Below, piece after piece: positions 26,501 through 32,119 of a stretch of DNA of 48,798 bases (position 1 is its first letter; every line of letters starts with the position of its first letter). Where the stretch lies: NCBI GenBank assembly GCA_030429665.1, contig JAUIEZ010000022.1, forward strand, positions 1 through 48,798. Reading direction: 5' to 3'. The notes beneath the pieces are model-generated. The model worked only from the letters and a program-made list of their open reading frames with translations, searched no databases and was not told the DNA's origin. The stretch comes from Gammaproteobacteria bacterium. GTDB lineage: Bacteria; Pseudomonadota; Gammaproteobacteria; Arenicellales; CAJQKF01. A program made the position numbers and the translations under genes.

Positions 26501-26551
26501 AACCTGCAGGCAAGGAGCGGGCGCGACGATTCGGGATCGGACTCAGGATGA
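17582..26551 (+). CDS. TpsA: giant filamentous-haemagglutinin-type exoprotein (two-partner secretion)
   Basis: The start is ATG 17582 (or 17585), giving 2989 residues. Residues 1-47 form a long signal peptide with a charged N-region before LAFFTALSLGLWGSAIA. The TPS secretion domain follows: IINNGPRTDIQQGTRRLDID, NRVVGGVPSELRGALNANG, RVFILNESGITFYG. Two copies of an FHA-type module (about residues 325-440 and 710-825) flank an acidic Glu/Pro linker (about 531-647). Residues 1220-2660 are five long imperfect repeats, rich in Asp, Ala, Gly and Ser, that fit a beta-solenoid. A proline-rich segment (2841-2875) and a C-terminal CNWVEC pair end the protein. It should be exported by Sec, then moved across the outer membrane by the TpsB encoded 79 bp downstream, to act as an adhesin or matrix protein. 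Confidence 0.93.
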   Translation: MMGRIQEAVRVEFHWRQVRKNGRELSVCRSLAFFTALSLGLWGSAIAGPTGGSITAGSGEIINNGPRTDIQQGTRRLDIDWQSFSTQPHESVNFQQPDRLSTAINRVVGGVPSELRGALNANGRVFILNESGITFYGTSQVNVGALLATTARNVFEAPEGFRFEDGAAASVINHGNIQVSPGGFAVLVAPHVANTGLIQADLGEVELGAATAFTLDLRGDDLIRYSVAADAIGVDNAGTLRARSGKVTVTTGNANDAVKGVVNLGGIVDADSFGSGPGGVVLVKAERTNVTGDVSADGSRGGEVRVLGDEIALSGGRVSASGPAGGGEVLIGGDFQGKGGVYTARNTSVDGASRVAADATVDGDGGRVIVWSDGVTTVHGEITARGGPAGGDGGFIETSGKKELVFSRAADASAPNGAPGTWLLDPENIDIGRGEADAIEDSLNQGNNVSIKTGSEGEGEGNIAVNSSITKSEGDDAALSMDAHGQIDVNAPITSTSGKLDVKMKAGRAVNVNSSIETNGGNVSTRLTGVPEEPPAEEVVEVEPQDQPQGEQPDSGAEETAEAGGEEDASTPDPVEQEVAEAAGGDDGETGEETGSSDESGVVADNGEDASPASDEPVEDSIAEATQAADSQSEPDPEIIAEPELRPSFNLDGAIVTGGGSIEVEAVDGVANLNGVLDASNPNEGETGGVVTVFADEINVGSEAVIDVSGDGGGGTALIGGELQGKGDSPTATKTTVADGAVIRADAVTEGDGGTVIVWADERTEFYGDISARGGANSGDGGFIEVSGKQQLVFRGQVDARAPMGEVGTLLLDPESIRIANGAAPSGDTNTNLTLGTPNVIDTSLTSTETNVTVYEEDLENLDAGVVLIAGQSVTLEDLEDDDLEMKHSIKLFVTDDSGSIAFEDLGTGTGTTTTGGLDDDVADKISVATGRGQTGGSPPDVRIVLGAHDTSTVGSSLNTVTPAENVAITVGGLEARDTDTDGSGGTGDSMASANVILRSNGGDIEVYGDIYVYAANNALVSGSPAAVAGLLIDATASSDSGDVTLHRTTTVQALIDDSDGTAGRATASVDIDAANVRFGDDLTVDASVVGVDSSATANAYLYVTAGVHGTSGEINVDGNVLVDANASNSSSAPANARAKADLRSADDIEFDGSLTITVYVETAASTGFGSANLYMHAGSGTATSVHSDANINIRGPVLVSAEVKDYVLSNGVGTALAQASIYAAQNLTLGDPASVSADAVTVKAEATQIFNIGADADADARLYLYAGSHSSGDLTAYGRLVVDADAVGGAFGDADADARATLLAADDITLDAGTAGTAIDVSALVDNSSTVGSGRAYAYLYAEAGLGSHISSTEGDEGDLDITGKVSVTATEQGYLEAGGPEAVAVAYLKAGDDVFIDVGSASNTAVEVRAVSNTAYFDDVAARSYLYIHGGLLTDSSYPGHGSAGDVDITGTLRSEAVVSAYYGLADADADLLVLAGDNLEISGDVNVFADADANGSSGSGDATANAYLEMRAGTHDSTRAFLEVEGQVEVVATADTINSVGDANAYADAVLYASRDITLGTASALSVDVVTVRADASAGTYFDANADADARLYLYAGSHSSGDLTAYGRLVVDADAVAGYAGNAHADATVTLLAADDITLDAGASGTAIDVSALVDNSGLTGSGRAYAYLYAEAGLGSHISSTEGDEGDLDITGKVSVMAAEQGFLDSGDSEAEAVAYLKAGDDVFIDVGSASNTAVFVKSLSGVAHSEPVAGRSYLYIHAGLLTDSSYPGHGSAGDVDITGALRSEAVVSAVYGGANADADLLVLAGDNLEISGDVNVFADADANGSSGSGDATANAYLEMRAGTHDSTRAFLEVEGQVEAVATADVTNPSGDADAAADAVLYASRDITLGTSSALSVDVVTVRADASAGSAFGIDANADADARLYVYAGSHSSGDLIAYGRLVVDADAVGGYSANAYADALATLLAADDITLDAGTAGTAIDVSALVDNSSSIGSGRAYAYLYAEAGMGTHISSTEDDEGDLDITGKVSVVATEQGYLDSGSPEAEAVAHLKAGDDVFIDVGSASNTAVEVRAVSNTAYLEGVTARSYLYIHGGLLTDSSYPGHGSAGDVDITGTLRSEAVVASAYGGANADADLWVLAGDDLEISGDVDVLADADANASVANATADAYLQMRAGTHDSTRSFIEVAGEVEVVATADANNSYGRANADADAVFYASRDITLGTSSALSVDVVTVRADANAGTYSGGNADADARLYVYAGSHSSGDLTAYGRLVVDADAVGGSGADAHADALATLLAADDITLDAGTAGTAIDVSARVTNDNSPTAASGAAIAYLYVEAGLPAHISSTEGDEGDLAITGRVDVLASEAGYFGQASTEARASAYLLAGDDLTIDVGLSSNTAVQVEAESRYAYQDDNVLARSYLYIHGGTLTGDEHGSQGDVEITGRLRTTAEATGYGGSADAELRVLAGDNLTVSGDVDVLARADTDSNGSGSGFARADADLYMQAGTHNSDGDLAVTGQTEVTANAGTQSTPRGADAFAEAYFYAGRDITLGTSSALSVDVVTVKASASGGFDGGATADAMMYAYAGSHSSGEFSAYGGIVVDADAVSVAEAAARSRAEIVAANHVFMDAGTGGTAIEVTADADTTSTGSGVSYAGVVASADLVVRAGIHGSGSSASGDITIEGDVLATARALSPRNNASARAYIELDAVDSHVGGDDDLLVIGDIVAYAAGLSGTDSTDSLNVDAEVVLKAGDDIIIIGQPPFASAALAGSPDVVRRSCNQMSDCSDTASTAGPVGSESVNFAASLDFEFHDELLLNPEDLPINELAVSYGGTTTPDTPVPTPGVVSGGPGIVTPPGPPVIPPGTPVDGALSVLERSVVSWLVSIQQSPDFLETLPPVIADGFRVEDGEVIFATSFVDFFNSAYWAGLCNWVECDLEDILQALEDADGESTGGQARQADDADPPPDSNLQARSGRDDSGSDSG
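21240..25560 (+). repeat. Five tandem copies of a ~990-nt coding repeat within tpsA
   Basis: The landmark CAGTTCGGGCGA (CAGTTCAGGCGA in the third copy) starts at 21391, 22387, 23389, 24379 and 25363, giving spacings of 996, 1002, 990 and 984 nt. All are multiples of three, so each unit is about 330 residues. Each unit carries the same sub-blocks in order: DADARLYLYAGSHSSGD, LLAADDITLDAGTAGTAID, AYLYAEAGLGSHISSTE, SYLYIHGGLLTDSSYPGHG, LEISGDVNVFADADAN, LYASRDITLGTASALSVDVV. The first four are close copies and the fifth is more diverged. Confidence 0.9.
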
Positions 26552-26630
26552 CATCCGATCCCCGGTCGCGGCCGACAGAAGCCGGTCCCGGACCGTGGAC
26601 CATCAATTCGAACCGTTCGGCGGGAGTTTC

Positions 26631-28361
26631 ATGAAAAAGGCAATATCATTAGGCGGTTTCCTGGGAGTAATGGTGGGCGTCACGGTCGCCCTGTGGACGC
26701 CGCGCGAGGCGATTGCCCAATCCCGTCCCGGTTCCCTGTTCCCGGGTTCGGGCGTTATCGACCGGCCCGTGCAGGATCAGCGGCTGCAGGTTCCGCGATT
26801 TCCCGAGGGCAAGGCGCGCGACGACCGGCCGCTGCCGGAAGCGGATCCGTTGGCGGGGTTCGAACCGCCGGAGAACTCCGAGGAGGTGCTGGCGACGATC
26901 GAGCGCATCGTGTTCAAGGGCAACGAAGTCCTGCCGGAGGAGCAACTGCAACTCATCGCGGCGCCCTACGTCGGCACGCTTACCCGGGGAAGTCTCGCGC
27001 AGCTGAAGTTCGAACTGACCCGGGCCTACTACGAGCAGGGCTACGTGCTGGTGCGCGTGGTCACGCCGCCGCAGTCGCTGGCCGACGGCGAACTGGAAGT
27101 CACCATCGTCGAGGCGCGTATCGGAAAGGTCGTCGTCGACAACTCGGATGAAGTCCTGCGCCAGGGGCTGGTCGATCACTACGCCGATCGCTTTCCCGTC
27201 GGCGAGGTATTCCACGAGTCGGACGTCGAGACCGCGGTGACCGATATCAACGGACTGGCCAACGTAAAGAGCCGCGTCACCCTCAAGCCCGGCGAGGAGG
27301 TCGGCACCACGGACCTGTTCGTGACGGTCGAGGAAGCCGACGAGAACCTCAGCACCATCGGCATCGACAACTACGGCAGCGAGTTCACCGGCGAAGTCGT
27401 CGCCGACCTGAGGCTGCAGGGCAGCAACAACCTTCGGCTCGGCGAAGTCGTCGGCGTCGGTCTTCGGCAATCGCTCGACGGCGACAGCAACGAGGACCTG
27501 ACCGTGGTGTCGGCCGATTTCACCGGTCCGATCGGCATTCAGAACTGGCGGATCGAGACGGAGGCGCTGTACAGCGAGAACGAGATCGGCGATCGCCTGG
27601 CGGCCCTGGAGTCCAGCGGCGAAAGCACCCGCGTGGGCATCGCGTTATCCCGGTCGATAACCAATACGCTGCGCTACCGGTCCGCGATCCGGATCGGGCT
27701 CGAGGCGCGGGAACACGAAACGTTTCTCGCCGGCGACATGGAAAGCCAGGACGACATCCGGCAGGTTTTCCTGGATGCGAACGTGGTGGCGCGATTCGAC
27801 AGCGACATCGTCCTTTACGGCGGCTTGCGGTTGATCAAGGGAATCAGCGGACTCGGCGCGAGCGAGTTCGGCGATCCGCAAGCGTCGCGCGCCAACGGCG
27901 ACCCGGAAGCGTTCATCGTACGCCCGAGCGCCTATATCGGCTGGTTTCCCACGTCGACGGATTCCCTCACCCTGACCGCATTGGGGCAGTATTCCAGTGA
28001 CGTCCTGTTGTCGTCCGATCTTTTCGCGATCGGTGGTTACGGCAGCGTCGCCGGGTTCAGGCCCGGCCAGGAAGCCGCGGAGAGCGGCTACCAGTTGTCG
28101 CTTCAGTACAATCGTCGAAAGGAGTTCGACTCGGGTGCTTCGCTCATGGGCAGCGTTTTCTACGAACTCGCGGGCATCTCGGAGGAGGTGGCGGGCACCG
28201 TTCTCGACGACGAACTGGAGTCCGCGGGCATCGGCATCGGACTGACGTCGGCGTCAGGCAGAACCAAGGCGCGATTCGACTGGGCGCATCCGCTCGGTGA
28301 TTACCTCGACCCCGATGTCGACGACGACAAGTACTACCTCAGGATCATCCAGGACTTCTGA
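26631..28361 (+). CDS. TpsB: outer-membrane transporter of the two-partner system (ShlB/FhaC family)
   Basis: The frame is open further upstream, but ATG 26631 has a CGGGAG ribosome-binding site and begins a signal peptide (KKAISLGGFLGVMVGVTVALW ending near AIAQ30), giving 576 residues. POTRA domains follow: ATIERIVFKGNEVLPEEQLQ with TRAYYEQGYVLVRVVTPPQSL (residues 88-165), and a second to about 237 with VTLKPGEEVGTTDLFVTVEE. The rest is a beta-barrel ending in the aromatic YYLRIIQDF, typical of outer-membrane insertion. It exports the TpsA encoded directly upstream. The loop-6 tetrad, VRGY/F in most family members, reads VAGF here (473-476), so the conserved Arg is absent. Confidence 0.93.
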   Translation: MKKAISLGGFLGVMVGVTVALWTPREAIAQSRPGSLFPGSGVIDRPVQDQRLQVPRFPEGKARDDRPLPEADPLAGFEPPENSEEVLATIERIVFKGNEVLPEEQLQLIAAPYVGTLTRGSLAQLKFELTRAYYEQGYVLVRVVTPPQSLADGELEVTIVEARIGKVVVDNSDEVLRQGLVDHYADRFPVGEVFHESDVETAVTDINGLANVKSRVTLKPGEEVGTTDLFVTVEEADENLSTIGIDNYGSEFTGEVVADLRLQGSNNLRLGEVVGVGLRQSLDGDSNEDLTVVSADFTGPIGIQNWRIETEALYSENEIGDRLAALESSGESTRVGIALSRSITNTLRYRSAIRIGLEAREHETFLAGDMESQDDIRQVFLDANVVARFDSDIVLYGGLRLIKGISGLGASEFGDPQASRANGDPEAFIVRPSAYIGWFPTSTDSLTLTALGQYSSDVLLSSDLFAIGGYGSVAGFRPGQEAAESGYQLSLQYNRRKEFDSGASLMGSVFYELAGISEEVAGTVLDDELESAGIGIGLTSASGRTKARFDWAHPLGDYLDPDVDDDKYYLRIIQDF

Positions 28362-28380
28362 TTCGGACCCGATGACACGC

Positions 28381-28424
28381 GGGACCGGCGGCGAGGCGGC
28401 AAGCTTCCCGCCGTCCCGTTTTCC
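28381..28424 (+). terminator. Rho-independent terminator after the tpsA-tpsB operon
   Basis: GGGAC-(C)-GGCGG starting at 28381 pairs with CCGCCGTCCC at 28408-28417, giving a 10-bp stem with one bulged C. A T-rich stretch (GTTTTCCTG) follows at once. It lies 20 bp past the tpsB stop, in the 162-bp gap before the sulfotransferase gene. Confidence 0.6.
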
Positions 28425-28523
28425 TGCTAGTTTCCTTTTCCTCGGGCGACGCGAGACCTTGTTCCGGTCGCGGCGCCCGCGGCGAAAGCCGACTGACCAA
28501 CGCTAGATTCGCAACGGCACCTC

Positions 28524-29609
28524 ATGGGACTGAAACTGACGCTCACCGACCGGGAAATACCGACGTCCCCGGCGTTCATCGAGTTTCTGCACACCACCCT
28601 GACGGGCGGCGAGCACTATGTCGGCAGCTGGTTTCGCCAGGAAGAAGAGGGGATGCACCGCGACACCGATCGCTACGAGAACATCCAGGAAAAGGCGCGA
28701 ATGGTGTTGTCGAATCCCAAGGGACAGCAATCCATTCTGCGCTCCTACCGCTTCTTCAAGGAGATGCTGACGGGCCGCCCGGACCAGCTCAGGGACATCA
28801 CCCGCTATCGTTTCTTCTTCGTCATCGGCATTCCGAGGACGGGGGGGACCTACGTGACCAAGCAATTGTTTCGCGCCGGGAACATCGACTACACCAAGGT
28901 GCAGAACGCGCTGGCGCACGACGGATTTCCCCATCTCGGGCACCTGTCGTTCAGGGGGCAGGGCAACGTTCATACCTCCGGACTGCTGCAACTGGCCGAG
29001 TACCTGACGATGGTGGACGTGTTCTTCAAGGAACACGGACGCCTGGCGTACCAGGGCGGCGTGGTGGTTCCGAAAAAATTCACCAAGGGCGTCTACTACT
29101 TCGACCTCATTCGCGAGTTGTTCGGCGCGAAGTCTCACTACCTCGTCACGCTCCGTCACCCGCTGTCCATGACGCAGTCGGTGATCGACAAGGCGGGCGG
29201 AATGCCCGAGGGCAGGAAGTTCGGACTGCGCAGCGCCATCGAGCGGTGGGCATTGGACGACTGGATCCATTGGGGCGTTCCGGACGCCCGCATCCGGACG
29301 ATGAACTACGTCGAGGTGCTCACCGGTTACTGGAAGCGATTTCACTACCAGCTGGGGATCTCCGGTATTCCTCGCATGCCGACCACCTATCTCATTCCCT
29401 ACGGCCAGCAATCGATGATGGACTCGGTGGCTCACTGGTACAAGGAATTCGCCATCCCCATGGAGCCCGAGCCGTTCAAGGCCGCGCCGGTTCCGTCGTT
29501 CGAACCCGACGAGGAACGCGTCGCGGAGCAGGCGCTCGGCGATGTCAACCAGTTCTGGAACAGCCTCGGCCTGAAGTTTCCGAAGGACGCGCTGGCCGAG
29601 CGCCTCTGA
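28524..29609 (+). CDS. PAPS-dependent sulfotransferase family protein
   Basis: The 361-residue protein has the two PAPS-binding motifs of sulfotransferases. The 5'-phosphosulfate loop IPRTGGTYVTKQL is at residues 103-115 after the strand YRFFFVIG. The 3'-phosphate motif RHPLSMTQS is at residues 211-219 after YLVTL. There is no signal peptide, so it acts in the cytoplasm, moving sulfate from PAPS to a hydroxyl, most often on a sugar, lipid or small molecule. It follows the two-partner secretion operon but behind a probable terminator, so it is likely transcribed separately. A role in decorating the surface glycan made by region 1, or the adhesin, is possible but unproven. No strong ribosome-binding site precedes the ATG. 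Confidence 0.82.
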   Translation: MGLKLTLTDREIPTSPAFIEFLHTTLTGGEHYVGSWFRQEEEGMHRDTDRYENIQEKARMVLSNPKGQQSILRSYRFFKEMLTGRPDQLRDITRYRFFFVIGIPRTGGTYVTKQLFRAGNIDYTKVQNALAHDGFPHLGHLSFRGQGNVHTSGLLQLAEYLTMVDVFFKEHGRLAYQGGVVVPKKFTKGVYYFDLIRELFGAKSHYLVTLRHPLSMTQSVIDKAGGMPEGRKFGLRSAIERWALDDWIHWGVPDARIRTMNYVEVLTGYWKRFHYQLGISGIPRMPTTYLIPYGQQSMMDSVAHWYKEFAIPMEPEPFKAAPVPSFEPDEERVAEQALGDVNQFWNSLGLKFPKDALAERL

Positions 29610-30004
29610 TTCCGGCATGGCGCGCCATGCCGCCGGGCGCCCTGTCGGGCGGAGGTGGGCGCAATGCGGGCCGTGCGGGACGGCACCTGCTCGATAAGCC
29701 CCCTGTCGAGCGACGAAAGGCCGATTTCCCGGTTCCTCGATGCCCCCGCGGGCACCTTCACGGTGCATCCGGAAAATCGGCCCGGGGACTTCTGCACCAT
29801 AACCCCAGGTGGTATCCTAGATTTGCTCCTGGCGATTCATGAGGGCTCCTTGTCTCTTGAGCGGTGGTGTGCGGAAGCGCGCGGAGCGGTTTCGTAACGG
29901 TGTGACCGGATTCGGTATTCGATGGACGCAGACGCGTCTGAAGTGCCATTCGTCGAGTCACGCCTTAACTTCGAAAGCCGCGAACCCGGTGTGCAGAGGC
30001 GCTC
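29610..30004. other. 395-bp intergenic region with palindrome, no convincing gene
   Basis: A small open frame at about 29655-29897 has no ribosome-binding site and an unremarkable translation, so it is not called. The stretch starts with a 20-bp perfect palindrome and ends with the GAGG-type ribosome-binding site of the cyclic-nucleotide-binding gene at 30005. A -10-like TATCCT lies around 29813 but has no matching -35. Confidence 0.45.
29613..29632. terminator. 20-bp perfect palindrome just after the sulfotransferase stop
   Basis: The ten bases CGGCATGGCG are followed immediately by their reverse complement, so the site can form a hairpin with a short CGCG loop. It begins 3 bp after the stop codon. 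There is no T-run, so it may be a Rho-assisted end or 3'-mRNA stabiliser, or a binding site for a dimeric protein. Confidence 0.4.
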
Positions 30005-30493
30005 ATGGCAAGTACGAACGAGCAGTCGTATCTCGAAAAGCGTTTCGAGCTTCTCAAGCAGGTACCGCTGATTTCCGGGATCGATTCATCCAAGCTCGAG
30101 ATCCTGGCCTTTACCAGCGAAACGCGAACGTTCGAGTCGGGGTGCGTCGTATTCAAGCAGGGAGAGCTTGGCAACGAGGCCCACGTGATCGTCAGCGGCG
30201 AAGTCGAGGTCATCACCGAGGGCCTCGAGGGTGATATCGCCATCGCGACGCTGGGACCCAACCAGATCATCGGCGAGATCGCCATCCTGGTCGACGTGCC
30301 GAGAACCGCGACGGTCGTGGCGATGACCGAATTGACCACGCTGGTCATTACCAAGGATGCGTTCTACCGGATGGTTTCCGCCTATCCAACGGTAGCAGTG
30401 CAGATCATGCGGGAACTGGCAACCCGAATCGCGCTCACCACGGGACAGGTCAGGGAGGTCCAAGGCGGCGCGACCCCCGCCAGGCCCTCGTGA
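30005..30493 (+). CDS. Stand-alone cyclic-nucleotide-binding (cNMP) domain protein
   Basis: The 162-residue protein is essentially one CRP/cNMP-binding beta-barrel. LLKQVPLISGIDSSKLEILA is the N-terminal helix, and FESGCVVFKQGELGNEAHVIVSG fits the barrel. GEIAILVDVPRTATVVA at about residues 91-107 is the phosphate-binding cassette with the conserved Glu and Arg, so ligand binding is feasible. It has no helix-turn-helix, kinase or channel domain, so it is not a CRP-type regulator on its own and probably acts by contact with a partner. It precedes the nine-gene operon on the same strand with a 219-bp gap, so it may be a sensor for that system. Confidence 0.85.
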   Translation: MASTNEQSYLEKRFELLKQVPLISGIDSSKLEILAFTSETRTFESGCVVFKQGELGNEAHVIVSGEVEVITEGLEGDIAIATLGPNQIIGEIAILVDVPRTATVVAMTELTTLVITKDAFYRMVSAYPTVAVQIMRELATRIALTTGQVREVQGGATPARPS

Positions 30494-30634
30494 CCGTCGT
30501 CGTCGCCGTCAATTCGCCGCGCGTTCGGTTCTCGGCCCCGATACTCGTCGCCAGTGTTCCCGCCTGCCGCCGCATTACCTGTAAGTAATTTTACTGGTCG
30601 CGAAAAGCGTAGCGGAGTAACAATAGTCGAAGGA

Positions 30635-30659
30635 GCCATCCCCGGTGGTGGGGCATGGC
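30635..30659 (+). other. Leader hairpin upstream of the dioxygenase-like gene
   Basis: GCCAT-CCCC at 30635-30643 pairs with GGGG-(C)-ATGGC at 30650-30659 around a GGTGGT loop, with one bulged C. It is one of several possible stems in the 219-bp leader. Others are CGC-GAAAA-GCG near 30599 and CGCC/GGCG near 30664-30684. No known riboswitch consensus was recognised. Confidence 0.4.
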
Positions 30660-30689
30660 GTATCGCCGGACAGGGAAGGCGGCGAACAA

Positions 30690-30707
30690 ACCTCTATACG
30701 GAGGTGA
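30690..30707 (+). promoter_or_regulatory. Hairpin that sequesters the ribosome-binding site of the dioxygenase-like gene
   Basis: ACCTC at 30690-30694 is fully complementary to GAGGT at 30701-30705, with a TATACG loop. The 3' arm contains most of the strong ribosome-binding site GGAGGTGA (30700-30707), which is spaced 8 nt from the GTG start at 30713. In this form the site would be hidden, so translation of the first gene in the operon could be switched by a competing structure, a ligand or a protein. Confidence 0.5.
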
Positions 30708-30712
30708 CGGGC

Positions 30713-31270
30713 GTGGCGAAGAGAAATTCGTTGTATTCCCCGATCGTGATCCTGGCGTCCGCGCTCGTGCTCACGCCCGCGGCCCTCGCGCAGCAAGGCG
30801 ACGGTGCCCTCACGCCCACGCCTTCCACCGGCACCGGGCCGGAGTTCACCGAGAACGCGCCGTTTTCGGCCACCTTGTGGCGCGAAGGGGATCCGGGCGA
30901 ACGCCTGATGCTGACGGGGCGCGTCATTGACGTCAATGGCGGTCCGATCACGGGAGCGGTCGTCCATATCTGGCAGGCGGACGGCGGCGGCTCGTACCAC
31001 CCCGACGCCTATCGCGGCAAGGTGTCGACCGACGAAACCGGTAACTATGCCTTTCGCACCGCGGTCCCCGGCAATCAATGGGGCGTCGCCCACATTCACA
31101 TGCAGGTGACCCACGACGGATTCGACACGGTTTCCACGCGGGTCGAGTTCAAGGGCGACCCGGCGCTTTCGCAGTGGTCGTCCGACCACGCCATCGTGCT
31201 GGAGGAAACCAACCTGGACGACTTCGTCGTCTTCGTTGGTGAGTTCGACGTGGTGATGACGGCCCGATAG
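30713..31270 (+). CDS. Exported intradiol-dioxygenase-like protein
   Basis: The start is GTG 30713, eight bases after a strong GGAGGTGA, giving 185 residues. SLYSPIVILASALVLTPAALA is a Sec signal peptide cleaved near residue 26. The rest is one intradiol ring-cleavage dioxygenase beta-sandwich: LTGRVIDVNGGPITGAVVHI, then GSYHP with the first Tyr ligand (Tyr95), STDETGNYAFRTAVPG, and VAHIHMQV with His127 and His129. The second Tyr ligand of true enzymes aligns with Gln122 (PGNQW where PGPYPW is usual), so three of four iron ligands remain. Cytoplasmic intradiol enzymes cleave catechols. This exported version heads an envelope operon, where it may bind rather than oxidise. The next gene starts one base after its stop. 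Confidence 0.78.
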   Translation: MAKRNSLYSPIVILASALVLTPAALAQQGDGALTPTPSTGTGPEFTENAPFSATLWREGDPGERLMLTGRVIDVNGGPITGAVVHIWQADGGGSYHPDAYRGKVSTDETGNYAFRTAVPGNQWGVAHIHMQVTHDGFDTVSTRVEFKGDPALSQWSSDHAIVLEETNLDDFVVFVGEFDVVMTAR

Positions 31271-31271
31271 G

Positions 31272-32024
31272 ATGCGGGCGGGCGCATACTTCGTCGCGAT
31301 GGCCGTGATCGTGTCCGGCCTCGCGGCGGTCGGCCCCGCGACTGGCGGCGAGCCGGGCGAAACCGACGTCGGTAACGAGTTCTACTTCACGCGCGGAAAC
31401 TACGGCGGATACGGCGGCGAAGAGTGGGGTCCGCGGTGGGCGATAGACTTTCCCGCCGCCGACGAACATTTCCTGGTGGCGCTGCGCCGTCTGACCGGTA
31501 TCGACGCCTACGATTCCCACAACGCCATACCGGTCGACGACGAGAAACTGAAGGACTTTCCCTTTCTCTACATTCTCGAGGTTGCCTCGCTCTCGTTGTC
31601 CGATGCCCAGGCGGCGGCGCTTCGAAGCTACCTGCTCGCCGGCGGATTCATGATGGTGGACGACTCCTGGGGAAGTTACGCCTGGCAGAATTTCCAGATG
31701 CAGATGGCGCGCGTGTTCCCGGAATACGAGATCGTCGACATCCCGCTGGAACATCCGATATTCCACGTGTTCTACGACATCGAGGAGATCATCCAGGTGC
31801 CCAACGTTCGCCAGACCAGCGGTCCCACCTACGAGTACGACGGAAAGGTACCCTACGTGCGCGGCATCTTCGACGACGAGGGCCGTTTGATGGTGGTGAT
31901 CAACTGGAACACCGATCTTGGCGACGCCTGGGAATGGGCCGACGCCCCGAACTACCCGTTGCGCTATTCGACCTATGCCTTCGAGGTCGGCATCAACACG
32001 GTTATTTATGCCATGAGTCATTAG
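31272..32024 (+). CDS. Exported DUF4159 protein
   Basis: The 250-residue protein has a short signal peptide (AGAYFVAMAVIVSGLAAVG) and then a DUF4159 domain. Matching features are FTRGNYGGYGGEEWGPRWAI, DEHFLVALRRLTGI, FPFLYILEVASLSLSDAQ and LLAGGFMMVDDSWG, together with HPIFHVFYDI and the C-terminal RYSTYAFEVGINTVIYAM. DUF4159 has a class-I glutamine-amidotransferase-like fold without a clear catalytic triad. In many alphaproteobacteria it is fused behind a BatA membrane domain, whereas here it is a free exported protein. It sits one base after the dioxygenase-like gene and 95 bp before the VWA membrane protein. Its function is unknown, but its association with MoxR/DUF58/Bat genes is recurrent. 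Confidence 0.85.
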   Translation: MRAGAYFVAMAVIVSGLAAVGPATGGEPGETDVGNEFYFTRGNYGGYGGEEWGPRWAIDFPAADEHFLVALRRLTGIDAYDSHNAIPVDDEKLKDFPFLYILEVASLSLSDAQAAALRSYLLAGGFMMVDDSWGSYAWQNFQMQMARVFPEYEIVDIPLEHPIFHVFYDIEEIIQVPNVRQTSGPTYEYDGKVPYVRGIFDDEGRLMVVINWNTDLGDAWEWADAPNYPLRYSTYAFEVGINTVIYAMSH

Positions 32025-32119
32025 CATGGTGTAGGCGACAAGCGAGGGCGGCATCGCCGTTGCGTCACTGGTGATTCGATCCGCATTCGTTGCGGTCGGG
32101 TCTCGCGAGTGCAGAACAC

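Noticed and set aside
29655-29897. 80-codon open frame between sulfotransferase and cNMP-binding genes
   Set aside because: It has no ribosome-binding site, no recognisable domain and a chance-like composition.
30590-30712. Leader considered as a cyclic-di-GMP, cobalamin or guanidine riboswitch
   Set aside because: None of the conserved aptamer sequences I know could be found. Only the hairpins themselves are reported.
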